A DNA stretch of 64,000 nucleotides from Proteiniborus sp. DW1 (GTDB lineage Bacteria; Bacillota; Clostridia; Tissierellales; Proteiniboraceae). The translations under genes and the position numbers were made by a program. The notes under the pieces were generated by a model. That model was not told the DNA's origin, made no database searches, and saw only the letters and a list, made by a program, of their open reading frames with translations. The stretch covers positions 17,764-81,763 of the forward strand of contig NZ_FMDO01000055.1 in the NCBI RefSeq assembly GCF_900095305.1, in the 5' to 3' direction. Shown piece by piece: positions 27,107 through 36,073 of the stretch (position 1 is the stretch's first letter; each line of letters starts with the position of its first letter).

Positions 27107-27149
27107 ACTTAACATAAATAATAATACACGAAAAGGCTCACAAAAATCA

Positions 27150-27163
27150 GTGATGTTTGTCAC
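27150..27163. promoter_or_regulatory. GTGA-N6-TCAC palindrome (HcpR/CRP-FNR-type site)
   Basis: GTGATGTTTGTCAC is symmetric in its half-sites. It is centred about 62 bp upstream of the predicted transcription start of the ferredoxin-domain gene, a usual place for CRP/FNR activators. A similar site lies before hcp (32447-32462). Confidence 0.6.
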
Positions 27164-27213
27164 ATTAAATACTAGCAACTAGGTCTATATTTAAACCTAA
27201 GCAAAAGTACAAG

Positions 27214-27510
27214 CTACCTGCTTAAATCAACTCCTTCTACTGCAATCTCTTTGTCTGGCAAATCAGAAGTTTGCTCTGACATTTTTATTGTAACCTTTTC
27301 TCCAACATTAGCTTCTTTAAATAAATAAACTTTGATATTATCTATATTGTACAAATCAAAATCCTCAGTTGCCTCCGGCTCCCTTGTCCTTACAAAAATT
27401 TCAGGCCTTGGGCTTCAGCAACTTCCTACTATTTCTGTATATATTGTGATTGCTTTTTTACCTAAAGCTCTTAGATATTTTCTTACTTTATCATCTATAA
27501 TTATGTTCAT
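27214..27510 (-). CDS. Small selenoprotein with Cys-Sec motif (in-frame TGA at 27415-27417)
   Basis: 98 residues if TGA is read as selenocysteine. The ATG (27508-27510) has a strong GGAGG. The frame runs MNIIIDDKVRKYLRALGK, then ITIYTEIVGSCUSPRPEIFV with U at residue 32, and stays open for 66 more codons to TAG. Coding character continues after the TGA (DFDLYNIDNIKVYLFKEA). A hairpin at 27367-27423 begins beside the TGA, as bacterial SECIS elements do. Adjacent Cys-Sec in a protein of 90-100 residues fits the small HesB-like or CC/Se-motif (seleno)protein families; I cannot decide which. Function is unknown, probably redox or metal related. No selA/B/C/D lies in this window. Confidence 0.8.
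27367..27423 (-). promoter_or_regulatory. Candidate bacterial SECIS hairpin
   Basis: On the minus strand AGTTGC pairs with GCAACT at the base, with the UGA just inside. CCC/GGG and CCT/AGG extend the stem to an apical loop GAAATTTTTGTA. Size (57 nt) and position directly after the UGA fit bacterial SECIS elements. Confidence 0.55.
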
Positions 27511-27690
27511 AATATACCTCCATATTTTCTACTCTTCAATAAAGTATTTCTTCTTAAAATAATATATATCTAATATACCCACCTATCATGGTAATTATCT
27601 TTAACAAGAAAAATACATAATACCAATTCCTTTTTTTCTCGAAAAAGGTTATTATATTATTATAAACTAGATATTCTAGGAGGAATTGAT

Positions 27691-28422
27691 TTGAAAAAAA
27701 TAAAAGGTATGTTGGCTGTATTTCTAGTCTGTGCGATTTTAGGAATAATTCTTTCTATACAATTTAAAATTACTCAAAATGTCACCGGAGGTGATACCCC
27801 TATTGCTAAATCTAAAACTCTACTGGCAGAATTAAATAAGCTAGAAGCTCAAAGAGCAGAGGTTAAAAAAGATTTATCAGAGGTTGAAGATGAAATTAAA
27901 AGACTTGAGCAAGAACAGGCCAATAAAAATTATTACCTAAGAAATCTTTATAGTGAATTAGAAAAATATAATATGTTTATAGGCTATAAAGAAATACAAG
28001 GTCCTGGTGTTGTTGTGGAAATCAGCGAACCTGAAAAAGAGGCTATTTTTGATGATGGTACTAGCATCATAGCATATAATTATGATTCTCTCTTACAGAT
28101 AATAAGCTTTTTAAACGCTGCTAATGCTGAGGCAATCTCCATAAATGATATAAGATATACATCATATTCAACACTTGAGTTAGAAAATAATTCATTAATT
28201 TTTGATGACCATGTTTTAAGTCCCCCAATTACAATCAAGGCTATAGGTGAGCCTAAGGAATTAGAAGCTAACCTCACCTTCAGGAACGGAATATTAGATG
28301 CTATGAAAAGACAGTTACACCTCAAGGTCAATGTATCTAGAAAAGATGATATTGTAATACCTAGTATCAACAAAAAAATTGAGCTCAAATATGTAAGGCC
28401 TATAGACAACTTGGATAATTAA
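27691..28422 (+). CDS. DUF881 family membrane-anchored protein
   Basis: 243 residues: one N-terminal membrane segment (about 6-24), a coiled coil (about 45-95, ELNKLEAQRAEVKKDLSEVE), then the DUF881 domain with IQGPGVVVEISEP, DLLQIISFLNAANAEAISIN-like and GNxxxL segments. DUF881 (YlxW/YlxX-like) proteins often lie near division genes; the role is unknown. The start is TTG 27691-27693 after AGGAGG. It stands alone on the plus strand, convergent with pgi. Confidence 0.82.
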   Translation: MKKIKGMLAVFLVCAILGIILSIQFKITQNVTGGDTPIAKSKTLLAELNKLEAQRAEVKKDLSEVEDEIKRLEQEQANKNYYLRNLYSELEKYNMFIGYKEIQGPGVVVEISEPEKEAIFDDGTSIIAYNYDSLLQIISFLNAANAEAISINDIRYTSYSTLELENNSLIFDDHVLSPPITIKAIGEPKELEANLTFRNGILDAMKRQLHLKVNVSRKDDIVIPSINKKIELKYVRPIDNLDN

Positions 28423-28423
28423 A

Positions 28424-28472
28424 AAGGCTTAGTCTCCTAGGGTATAGTTTGGTTTCCTAGGAACTAGCCCTT
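28424..28472. terminator. Hairpin between convergent DUF881 gene and pgi
   Basis: The TAGT-TCCTAGG and CCTAGGAACTA arms, extended by AAGG/CCTT, pair with small bulges. Placed between two converging stops it probably terminates both transcripts, though T-runs are weak. Confidence 0.55.
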
Positions 28473-28479
28473 ATTAACC

Positions 28480-29829
28480 CTATATTCTTTTTTGAAGCTT
28501 CTTTCGTAAGTCTTCATATCCTGGTTTTCCTAATAATGCAAACATGTTTTTTTTGTAAGCCTCAACTCCAGGTTGGTCAAATGGGTTTACTCCTAATAAG
28601 TATCCACTTATAGCACATGCCTTCTCAAAGAAAAATATTAATTTCCCATAATAGAATTCATTTAATTCTGGCACATCAATAACTAGGTTAGGAACTCCTC
28701 CATCTACATGAGCAATTACTGTGCCATTAAATGCCATCTTATTTACATAATCTAAGGTTTTTTCTGCAAGATAATTTAAGCCATCAAGGTCTGAATCCTC
28801 TCTACTGATTTTTATCTCTCTTGAATAATTTCTAATATTAATTGTAGTCTCAAATAAAACTCTTTTCCCGTCCTGAATATACTGACCTAAAGAATGAAGG
28901 TCAGTAGAAAATGCAACAGAAACAGGAAATATTCCTTTCCCATCCTTTCCTTCACTTTCTCCATAAAGCTGTTTCCACCATTCAGCAGTAAAGTGCAAAG
29001 AAGGTTCATAGCTAGCTAATACTTCTATATGCTTTCCTTTTCTATAGAGTAGGTTCCTTAGGGCAGCATATATATAGCAGTGATTTTTCTCCAGATTTTT
29101 ATGAGAATAATCTTCTCTTGCAGCTCTTGCACCTTTCATTAGTAAATCAATATCTATACCTGCAGTGGCAATAGGAAGCAATCCTACAGGTGTAAGTACA
29201 GAAAATCTACCACCTATATCATCAGGTATGACGAATGTTTCATACCCTTCATCCTCTGCAAGTCTTTTCAATGCTCCCTTTTCTTTATCAGTAGTTACAT
29301 ATATCCTCTTTGAAGCTTCACTCTTTCCGTATTTTTTCTCCATAAATTCCTTAAATATTCTGAATGCAAGAGCAGGCTCAGTAGTGGTTCCAGACTTCGA
29401 TATGACATTTATGCTTATGTCTTTATTTTTTACGATATCTAACAAATCTCCAATGTACTTTGTGCTAATGCTATTTCCGGCAAAATAAATCTCAGGTGCT
29501 CTCCTTTCTCCGGCAGGAAGCAAATTATAAAATGAATGATTAAGGGCTTCTATAGTAGCTCTTGCACCTAGATATGACCCTCCTATGCCTATTACTATCA
29601 ATACTTGTGAGTCTTCTTTTATTCTAGCAGCTGCTTTCTTTATCCTTTCAAACTCCTCAATATCATACTCTATAGGATAATCCATCCAGCCTAAAAACTC
29701 TTTCCCCAAACCTTTTTTATTATGCAACAAATCGTGAGCAGTAAAAACCTGTTCTCTAATACTATTAATTTCTGCTAATGATACCATTGAATTTGAAAAA
29801 TCCAAAAAAATATCTTGCACTTTTATCAC
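28480..29829 (-). CDS. pgi: Glucose-6-phosphate isomerase
   Basis: Interconverts glucose-6-P and fructose-6-P in glycolysis. 449 residues, the compact length typical of Firmicutes. It shows [16 protein letters not shown], the sugar-phosphate SIS motif [17 protein letters not shown] and the C-terminal [17 protein letters not shown]. No neighbour suggests an operon. It ends beside the hairpin at 28424. Confidence 0.98.
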   Translation of the reverse strand: MIKVQDIFLDFSNSMVSLAEINSIREQVFTAHDLLHNKKGLGKEFLGWMDYPIEYDIEEFERIKKAAARIKEDSQVLIVIGIGGSYLGARATIEALNHSFYNLLPAGERRAPEIYFAGNSISTKYIGDLLDIVKNKDISINVISKSGTTTEPALAFRIFKEFMEKKYGKSEASKRIYVTTDKEKGALKRLAEDEGYETFVIPDDIGGRFSVLTPVGLLPIATAGIDIDLLMKGARAAREDYSHKNLEKNHCYIYAALRNLLYRKGKHIEVLASYEPSLHFTAEWWKQLYGESEGKDGKGIFPVSVAFSTDLHSLGQYIQDGKRVLFETTINIRNYSREIKISREDSDLDGLNYLAEKTLDYVNKMAFNGTVIAHVDGGVPNLVIDVPELNEFYYGKLIFFFEKACAISGYLLGVNPFDQPGVEAYKKNMFALLGKPGYEDLRKKLQKRI

Positions 29830-29880
29830 CCTCTTGTAATTATTAGAGCATTAAACACTATTTTCTATATACGTTCAGAA

Positions 29881-29904
29881 AAAAAGCTGGCTAACCAGCT
29901 TTTT
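29881..29904 (-). terminator. Terminator of the PAS-PP2C gene
   Basis: Perfect AAAAAGCTGG/CCAGCTTTTT stem with a CTAA loop, overlapping the stop codon; on the minus strand it is followed by TTTCTGAACG. Confidence 0.85.
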
Positions 29905-31027
29905 ATCCAACTAACTCAACAGTCAACAGTGCAAAATCATCGTCTACGTCTTTATATTTAAATTCATTTAGATTTTTTTCTATGGCATCTAGTAGATTGT
30001 CTCTATGTTTACTTGCTATATCTATCAATCTATCAAATCCAAATAGTTCTCCTTTTTCATTTCTAGTTTCAATTACTCCATCAGTATAAAATAATATTTT
30101 ATCACCTTTTTTAAGTTTAATAGATTTTTCTTCATATTTTATAGTATCAAATAGACAAGTTATTGGGTAGCCTTTAGCCTCTAGAAATTCTATTCCATTA
30201 CTATTGATATGTAGTGGAATACAGTTATGTCCGCCATTAACATATTTAAACGTATTATCTCTTTTATCAAAAATACCATAAAATATTGAAAAATACTCTT
30301 CTGTGTCAAGATTTAAATCTAAAAATCTCTGATGTAATTCACTAATGGCCTCACTTGGATCTAAGTAGTCATATTTTATTGATTTCATAGCCTGCCTAAT
30401 AAACATAGTCATTATCGACGCTGTAATTCCATGTCCAACCACATCACTTATATAAATACCTATAAGGTCTTCATTAATCTTATTTATATCAAAAATATCG
30501 CCACTTAGCATCTCTGAAGGAAAATATAAATAATCTATATTTAGTGGACCTAATTTCCCTTGTTTAGGTAATATTTTTTTCTGAATAGTTCTAGCAAAAG
30601 ACAAATCCTTACTCATCTTTTCATTCTTCTTAATTAACTCTTTTTCCAGCTTTCTTTCTTTGGTTACATCTCTAAAAACCTCAACTGCTGCATAAATATT
30701 ACCGTTTAGATCTTTAACTGGTGAACTCTTCACAGAAAATATTCTATTTCCAATTACTTCTTCTTTCTCCACTATTTCACCTGTATTCACTGTAGCTTCT
30801 GTAATGCATCTTTTACAAGCACAGCCCTTTCCAAGGACTGAATAGCACTTCTTGCCTATAATGTTACCACCTAAAGCTTCCTTCATTGATTTATTGGCAA
30901 ATATTATAACTCCATTCTGGTCTATGACTCGTACCCAGTCTACCATGCCATCTAGCACTTCGTAAGAAATAATACTATCTCTTTTAGTTTTATCATTTAG
31001 AACAAGTTTCTTAGGTTCTTGAATCAA
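29903..31027 (-). CDS. PAS domain plus SpoIIE-type PP2C serine phosphatase
   Basis: 374 residues. A PAS domain (about 20-125, MVDWVRVIDQNGVIIFANK) holds a cysteine group GKGCACKRC that could bind metal or sense redox. A short coiled linker follows (about 125-150), then a PP2C/RsbU-type phosphatase (about 165-372; GDIFDINKIN, ISDVVGHGITASIMT, ILFYTDGVIETRN). Such proteins act on anti-anti-sigma factors in partner-switching pathways. No sigma-factor partner is nearby. The start is TTG 31025-31027 behind a G-run. Confidence 0.83.
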   Translation of the reverse strand: MIQEPKKLVLNDKTKRDSIISYEVLDGMVDWVRVIDQNGVIIFANKSMKEALGGNIIGKKCYSVLGKGCACKRCITEATVNTGEIVEKEEVIGNRIFSVKSSPVKDLNGNIYAAVEVFRDVTKERKLEKELIKKNEKMSKDLSFARTIQKKILPKQGKLGPLNIDYLYFPSEMLSGDIFDINKINEDLIGIYISDVVGHGITASIMTMFIRQAMKSIKYDYLDPSEAISELHQRFLDLNLDTEEYFSIFYGIFDKRDNTFKYVNGGHNCIPLHINSNGIEFLEAKGYPITCLFDTIKYEEKSIKLKKGDKILFYTDGVIETRNEKGELFGFDRLIDIASKHRDNLLDAIEKNLNEFKYKDVDDDFALLTVELVG

Positions 31028-31304
31028 ATGCTACCCCCCCTCTATTTATAAAATACACTATAATAGTCTGTTGTTTTTTAAACTATATTTTACACTATGT
31101 TATATAATCATGACAAAATTCTTTTAGAGAATGTACTTAAATAACTCTATTAATTAGTATTATATCATAATTTTAGTGTTTTTCTATATTTATATATTGT
31201 ACATTCACAGCAAAGAAAAGAGGCATATTGCCGCAGTAGTATTTGATTTCTGGCATAATGTTATATATAATCTATATTAAATATAGGAAAAGGAGGTGAA
31301 TCTG

Positions 31305-31691
31305 ATGGATAATTTAAGTCAAGCTACATACTCTACTCCTGATAGAAGTTTGTTAGAGACACTAGGCAAATGGTCTGGATTTGTAGGCATAATGAATATA
31401 ATAACAGGGGCAATTACATGCCTGGGAGCATTCGGTACATTTGGTATTTCTTTAATTCCTGGAATTATTCAAATCATACTTGGGGTTAAGCTTAGAAATG
31501 CTAAAACATCTATTGACAAGTATTTAACAGGAGATGCAAGAGAAGTAAATGGTATTTTTGAGAAATTAGGCTCATATATGAAGTTGCAAGGCATCTTAAT
31601 GATTGTAGGTCTCGTTATGGCAGTTATAGTTATAATTGTTGTTATTATAGGTGGAATTGCTCTTTTCAGCCAATTTGGAGGTTATTACTAA
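31305..31691 (+). CDS. Small membrane protein, DUF5362-like
   Basis: 128 residues with a glycine-rich hydrophobic segment (about 20-58), a soluble middle (about 60-90, LRNAKTSIDKYL) and a strongly hydrophobic C-terminal segment (about 95-122, MIVGLVMAVIVIIVVIIGGI). The pattern resembles DUF5362 proteins; function unknown. The start is ATG 31305 with an almost perfect AGGAGGTGA site; the GTG inside that site is not the start. It is monocistronic. Confidence 0.72.
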   Translation: MDNLSQATYSTPDRSLLETLGKWSGFVGIMNIITGAITCLGAFGTFGISLIPGIIQIILGVKLRNAKTSIDKYLTGDAREVNGIFEKLGSYMKLQGILMIVGLVMAVIVIIVVIIGGIALFSQFGGYY

Positions 31692-31704
31692 AAAGCTTCT
31701 AAGA

Positions 31705-31740
31705 AAAAAGCAGGTTTACAGCTAATAAACCTGCTTTTTT
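31705..31740 (+). terminator. Terminator of the DUF5362-like gene
   Basis: AAAGCAGGTTT/AAACCTGCTTT stem followed by a run of six or more T. Confidence 0.9.
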
Positions 31741-31755
31741 TATTCTAGAAATATA

Positions 31756-31822
31756 GGTTTTTATCGAAACGCCATAAACTAAGAAAGCTTTTATTGAAGC
31801 TAATTAATGGAAAGCTCTTGAA
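31756..31822. repeat. Dispersed intergenic repeat, family R2, copy 2
   Basis: Aligns with 9388-9456 over about 66 bp without large gaps: ATCGAA, CATAAACTAAGAAAGC, TTTTATTGAA, ATTAA and GCTCTT blocks. AAGCTTTTATTGAAGCTT-like pairing is possible. It lies between the DUF5362-like gene and the adenosyltransferase gene. Confidence 0.55.
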
Positions 31823-31848
31823 TATATGAATTACAAAATAGAATTTCT

Positions 31849-32382
31849 CTATTCCCTATAAAAAATTACTTCCTCGTAATCATCTTCAGTACATCTTGAC
31901 AGTACATATAATAAATCCGAAAGTCTATTTACATATTTGATTAAATGAGGGTTTATATTGGTTTTCTTTGAAAGAGAAATTATTCTTCTTTCAGCTCTTC
32001 TACAAACAGTTCTCGCCACATGTAAAATAGCTGATATCTTACCTGCTCCTGGTATTATGAAGTGATCAGGTTTTTTTATTCTTTCTATATATTTGTCAAT
32101 TTCCTCCTCTAGAAAAGTTACTTCTTCTTCTTTTATCATAACTGGTCTTTTGCTCTCATCTTCTGTAGCTAACTCAGCTCCTACATCAAATAGTCTTCTT
32201 TGAATATGATGAATTAGGTTGAATATCTCACTGTCTTCTACAAAATTCTTAGATAGACCTAGCCAACTATTTAACTCATCTATGGTTCCATAGCTTTCTA
32301 CTCTCAAATCATCCTTATCTACTCTTTTATTATCAAACAAACTAGTTTGACCTTTATCTCCAGTCTTAGTATATACACTCAT
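31849..32382 (-). CDS. Cob(I)yrinic acid a,c-diamide adenosyltransferase, PduO type
   Basis: Transfers the 5'-deoxyadenosyl group of ATP to cob(I)alamin, giving adenosylcobalamin. 177 residues, normal for the family, with the ATP motif YTKTGDKGQTSLF at residues 4-16, YGTIDELNSWLG, and the signature ARTVCRRAERRI (about 130-141). No cobalamin operon is nearby, so it probably serves general B12 salvage. It diverges from hcp. Confidence 0.93.
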   Translation of the reverse strand: MSVYTKTGDKGQTSLFDNKRVDKDDLRVESYGTIDELNSWLGLSKNFVEDSEIFNLIHHIQRRLFDVGAELATEDESKRPVMIKEEEVTFLEEEIDKYIERIKKPDHFIIPGAGKISAILHVARTVCRRAERRIISLSKKTNINPHLIKYVNRLSDLLYVLSRCTEDDYEEVIFYRE

Positions 32383-32446
32383 AAATACACCTCTTTTCTA
32401 TTCTATAATCAAAATATACCCAAAACAATACTGTTTATTTATTATC

Positions 32447-32462
32447 TGTGATATATATCACA
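32447..32462. promoter_or_regulatory. TGTGATATATATCACA palindrome upstream of hcp (HcpR-like site)
   Basis: Perfect 16-bp palindrome with the GTGA-N6-TCAC pattern of the CRP/FNR family; HcpR sites (TTGTGA-N6-TCACAA) control hcp in many anaerobes. Its centre is about 66 bp before the predicted hcp transcription start. Confidence 0.7.
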
Positions 32463-32486
32463 CTTTTATTTGATACCAATCACGGT

Positions 32487-32514
32487 TTTACATTCTAATA
32501 TCTCTTATTATAAT
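32487..32514 (+). promoter_or_regulatory. Predicted hcp promoter
   Basis: TTTACA (32487-32492), 16 bases, TATAAT (32509-32514), about 100 bp before the hcp start codon. Confidence 0.6.
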
Positions 32515-32612
32515 AAGTAGTTGATAAAGTTAATTATAAAGTTTAGCGAATAACTTATAAGGTATATTTATACTGTTAATATTAATACATTTAAATAAAG
32601 GAGGATTTTTTA

Positions 32613-34259
32613 ATGAGTATGTTTTGTTTTCAATGCCAAGAAACAGCAAAAGGAACAGGCTGTACAATTAGGGGAGTATGTGGCAAGCCTGCTGAAGTAG
32701 CTAATCTTCAGGATTTGCTTATCTATTCACTAAAGGGGATCTCATTCTATAACAACAAAGCTAGAGAATTGAAGCTAGACACAAAAAAGGCTGACCGCTT
32801 TATTATTGAAAGTCTTTTCATGACTATTACTAATGCTAACTTTGATAAAGCTCGTTTTGTATCAAAAATTAAAGAGGCATTAAAGCTTAGAGATGAAATT
32901 AAAAAATCAGTAGTTAAGGCTGGAGGAAGCATTGAAGATATTACTCATGATTCTGCTTCTTGGTATTCTGATTCAGAAGATGTATTCGATGAAAAGTCAA
33001 AATACGTAGGAATTTTAGCTACAGAAAATGAAGATGTAAGATCTCTAAGAGAGTTATTAACATATGGTCTTAAGGGTATGGCAGCATATGCTGAACACGC
33101 TCTAAACTTAGGCTATGAAGATGAAGGAGTATATTCTTTTATTGGAAAGGCTTTAGTAGCTACTACAGACAACAGTCTATCAGCAGATGACCTAGTAGCC
33201 CTTGTAATGGAATGTGGAAAACATGGTGTAGATGTAATGGCTCTATTAGACAAGGCTAACACTAGCACTTATGGTCATCCTGAAATAACTAAAGTTGATA
33301 TAGGTGTAAGAAACAACCCAGCAATACTAGTAAGTGGACATGATTTAAAAGACTTTGAAGAAATACTAAAACAAACTGAAGGAACTGGAGTAGATGTATA
33401 TACTCACGGTGAAATGCTACCTGCTCACTACTACCCAGCATTTAAAAAACATTCTCACTTTGCAGGAAACTACGGAAATGCTTGGTGGAAGCAAGATAAA
33501 GAGTTTGATAGCTTCAATGGGCCTATTATACTAACTACAAACTGCCTAGTTCCTCCAAAGGATTCATATAAAGATAGAGTTTATACTACTGGTGCAGTAG
33601 GCTTCGAAGGATTAACACATATAACAGCAGATGCTAATGGTAAAAAAGATTTCACTCAAGTAATTGAGCATGCAAAGAAATGTGCAGCTCCTACTGAAAT
33701 TGAAACAGGTGAAATAGTTGGTGGATTTGCTCACAATACTGTATTAAATCTTGCCGATAAGGTTGTAGATGCTGTTAAATCAGGTGCAATTAAGAGATTC
33801 TTCGTTATGGCAGGTTGTGATGGAAGAATGAAATCAAGAGATTACTATGCTGAATTTGCAAAAGCTTTACCTCAAGATACTGTAATCCTTACAGCAGGTT
33901 GTGCTAAGTATAAATACAACAAGCTTGAGCTAGGGGATATCGGTGGAATCCCAAGAGTATTGGATGCAGGACAATGTAATGACTCTTACTCATTAGCAGT
34001 TATTGCTCTTAAGCTTAAAGAAGTATTTGAGTTAAATGATGTAAATGAGCTTCCAATATCATATAACATTGCATGGTATGAACAAAAAGCTGTTATTGTA
34101 TTATTAGCTCTTCTATATCTAGGTGTTAAAAACATTCACTTAGGACCAACTCTACCAGCATTCCTATCACCAAATGTAGCTAAGGTATTAGTTGAAACAT
34201 TTGGAATTGGTGGAATCACTAATGTTGAAGATGATTTAAAAATGTTCATGGGAGCATAA
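32613..34259 (+). CDS. hcp: Hydroxylamine reductase (hybrid-cluster protein)
   Basis: Contains a 4Fe-4S and a 4Fe-2S-2O hybrid cluster. It reduces hydroxylamine in vitro and is thought to reduce NO to N2O in vivo. 548 residues. The N-terminal cluster ligands are C5, C8, C17 and C23 (C-x2-C-x8-C-x5-C, the anaerobe form). Later cluster segments include [29 protein letters not shown] and [10 protein letters not shown]. The start has AGGAGG. The upstream palindrome points to HcpR-type control; a ferredoxin-domain gene at 26326 has a similar site. Confidence 0.98.
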   Translation: MSMFCFQCQETAKGTGCTIRGVCGKPAEVANLQDLLIYSLKGISFYNNKARELKLDTKKADRFIIESLFMTITNANFDKARFVSKIKEALKLRDEIKKSVVKAGGSIEDITHDSASWYSDSEDVFDEKSKYVGILATENEDVRSLRELLTYGLKGMAAYAEHALNLGYEDEGVYSFIGKALVATTDNSLSADDLVALVMECGKHGVDVMALLDKANTSTYGHPEITKVDIGVRNNPAILVSGHDLKDFEEILKQTEGTGVDVYTHGEMLPAHYYPAFKKHSHFAGNYGNAWWKQDKEFDSFNGPIILTTNCLVPPKDSYKDRVYTTGAVGFEGLTHITADANGKKDFTQVIEHAKKCAAPTEIETGEIVGGFAHNTVLNLADKVVDAVKSGAIKRFFVMAGCDGRMKSRDYYAEFAKALPQDTVILTAGCAKYKYNKLELGDIGGIPRVLDAGQCNDSYSLAVIALKLKEVFELNDVNELPISYNIAWYEQKAVIVLLALLYLGVKNIHLGPTLPAFLSPNVAKVLVETFGIGGITNVEDDLKMFMGA

Positions 34260-34271
34260 TTAACTAGATAA

Positions 34272-34314
34272 AAAGCCGCTCCATATGGTTTGTATAATCA
34301 TATGGAGCGGCTTT
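34272..34314. terminator. Bidirectional terminator between hcp and the cupin gene
   Basis: 16-bp perfect stem AAAGCCGCTCCATATG with its complement, 11-base loop. T-rich tails occur on both strands (stronger on the minus). Confidence 0.88.
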
Positions 34315-34342
34315 AAATATTCTTGTAATTAGCTATCTTTTT

Positions 34343-34690
34343 CTACTTATGTCCTTCTTCAGGTACTATGCAAATAAATTCAAAGATTTCATTACCTGCA
34401 TTTGAGAACTGATGCTCAGTATTTGCAGGTACATAAGCGAATCCTCCTGCCTCTACCTCTATATCCTTTCCGTCTAAATAAAGTATCCCTTTCCCACTGA
34501 TAATATAATTGATATGTGGCCATGGATGACTATGCTTTGGAGTATGTCCTCCTTGCTCAATTTCTAATACACGCATTACATAACCTTCCCAGCCTTCTTT
34601 AGGTGATACTAGTACTTTCATTGCAGCATCTTTAGCTTGTGGATTTTCAATCTTTACTGACTTTACATCCTTTTTGTTTGATACTATCAC
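34343..34690 (-). CDS. Small cupin-domain protein
   Basis: 115 residues, a single cupin barrel. Metal-binding motif 1 is HTPKHSHPWPHINYIISG (His residues spaced as in G-x5-HxH-x3-4-E/N-x6-G), and motif 2 ends in PANTEHQFSNAG. The substrate is unknown; it could be a metal-dependent dioxygenase, isomerase or sensor. The start is GTG 34688-34690 after GGGGGGC; an upstream ATG lacks an RBS. It converges with hcp. Confidence 0.8.
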   Translation of the reverse strand: MIVSNKKDVKSVKIENPQAKDAAMKVLVSPKEGWEGYVMRVLEIEQGGHTPKHSHPWPHINYIISGKGILYLDGKDIEVEAGGFAYVPANTEHQFSNAGNEIFEFICIVPEEGHK

Positions 34691-34768
34691 GGTAAGCCCC
34701 CCTTTTTTTATGTTAAACAATAGCTAACAAAATAGTAGAGCAGTAATTAAACAATCGCCAAACTACCT

Positions 34769-35899
34769 TTATACAGGCTTAGGTCCATAATACTGATAAT
34801 AATCTACCTTTATCCTGCCATTAAATAGTTTTCTTTTCCTGTCTGCCCTTTTCCCATAGAGTTTTTCAAAATCCTCATTTGAGGTAATTACATAAACAGA
34901 CCAAGTGTCAAGTTTTTTAAATACCTTCCCCATTATCCTATAAAGCTCTTCAACTTCTCCTTTTTCTCCTAAACGTTCCCCATATGGAGGATTGCATATG
35001 ATAACTCCGTATTCGCCTTTTATATCTATTTTTGACATATCCTTAACTTCAAAGATTATACAGTCATCCACTCCTGCTTCATAGGCGTTTTCCTTAGCAG
35101 CCTCCACTGCTTTAGGATTTATGTCTGAGGCATATATTTTAAGGTCTAAATCCTGCTTTATAACTTTAAATGCTTCTTTTCTTGCTTCTTTCCATAGAGC
35201 CTCTCCAATTCTAGGCCATTCTTCTGAAGCAAAGCTTCTCTGAAGGCCTGGTGCTATATTTTTACCAATCATAGCTGCTTCTATAGGTATAGTTCCTGAA
35301 CCGCAGAAAGGATCTAATAATATTCTACCCGAATTCCAATAGCTTAGGCTAACAATTGCAGCCGCTAGTGTTTCTTTAATAGGTGCTTCTACATTTTGTA
35401 TCCTATATCCTCTTTTATGTAATCCCTCTCCACTTGTATCAATTGTAAGCGTGGCTATGTCTTTAAGAATAGACACCTGAATAGTGTATTTTGGACCATC
35501 TTCCTTAAACCATTCCGTTTTATATTTTTCTTTTAATTTCTCAACTACTGCCTTTTTTACGATTGCTTGACAATCAGAAACACTAAAAAGTCTAGAGTTT
35601 ACAGACTTTCCTGTGACGGTGAATTCTCCATCTTCTGTTATCCATTCATCCCAAGGAAGAGCCTTAGTTCCTTGAAAAAGTTCCTCAAAAGATAAAGCTT
35701 TAAATTCACCCATTTTTAATAAAATTCTATCAGCGGTCCTTAGCCATAAATTTGCCTTAGGAATTCCTGATTCATCGCTATTAAAAGTAACTTTCCCATT
35801 CTCTACTGTTATATTTTTATATCCTAGCTGTTCCACTTCTCTCTTTACCACTGCTTCAAGTCCAAATGTTGATGTAGCTATTAATTGTATATTTGCCAT
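34769..35899 (-). CDS. THUMP-domain class I SAM-dependent RNA methyltransferase (RlmL/YpsC type)
   Basis: 376 residues. An N-terminal ferredoxin-like/THUMP RNA-binding region (about 1-160) is followed by a methyltransferase with SAM motif LLDPFCGSGTIPIEAAM (about 195-211) and catalytic IICNPPYGERLG (about 305). This architecture matches the 23S rRNA m2G2445 enzyme RlmL and Bacillus YpsC. The exact target base is inferred. The start MANIQL is chosen for AGGAGAG. Confidence 0.9.
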   Translation of the reverse strand: MANIQLIATSTFGLEAVVKREVEQLGYKNITVENGKVTFNSDESGIPKANLWLRTADRILLKMGEFKALSFEELFQGTKALPWDEWITEDGEFTVTGKSVNSRLFSVSDCQAIVKKAVVEKLKEKYKTEWFKEDGPKYTIQVSILKDIATLTIDTSGEGLHKRGYRIQNVEAPIKETLAAAIVSLSYWNSGRILLDPFCGSGTIPIEAAMIGKNIAPGLQRSFASEEWPRIGEALWKEARKEAFKVIKQDLDLKIYASDINPKAVEAAKENAYEAGVDDCIIFEVKDMSKIDIKGEYGVIICNPPYGERLGEKGEVEELYRIMGKVFKKLDTWSVYVITSNEDFEKLYGKRADRKRKLFNGRIKVDYYQYYGPKPV

Positions 35900-36073
35900 C
35901 TCATCTCTCCTAATTCGTATCAATATCTAATATATATTTTACCAAAAAGATAGGCTTTTTACTAACTTTATATGTTTATTTATTATCATTTTCTTGTTTT
36001 AATTCAAAATATGAGGGTATATTGTGTATGAAATAATAATAAAATTATATAAACAATTAAGGGGGTACATAAT

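Noticed and set aside
27332..27562. 76-residue open frame on the plus strand
   Set aside because: It is antisense to the selenoprotein gene, has no good ribosome site and low-complexity composition. The minus-strand frame with GGAGG and SECIS-like hairpin explains the region better.
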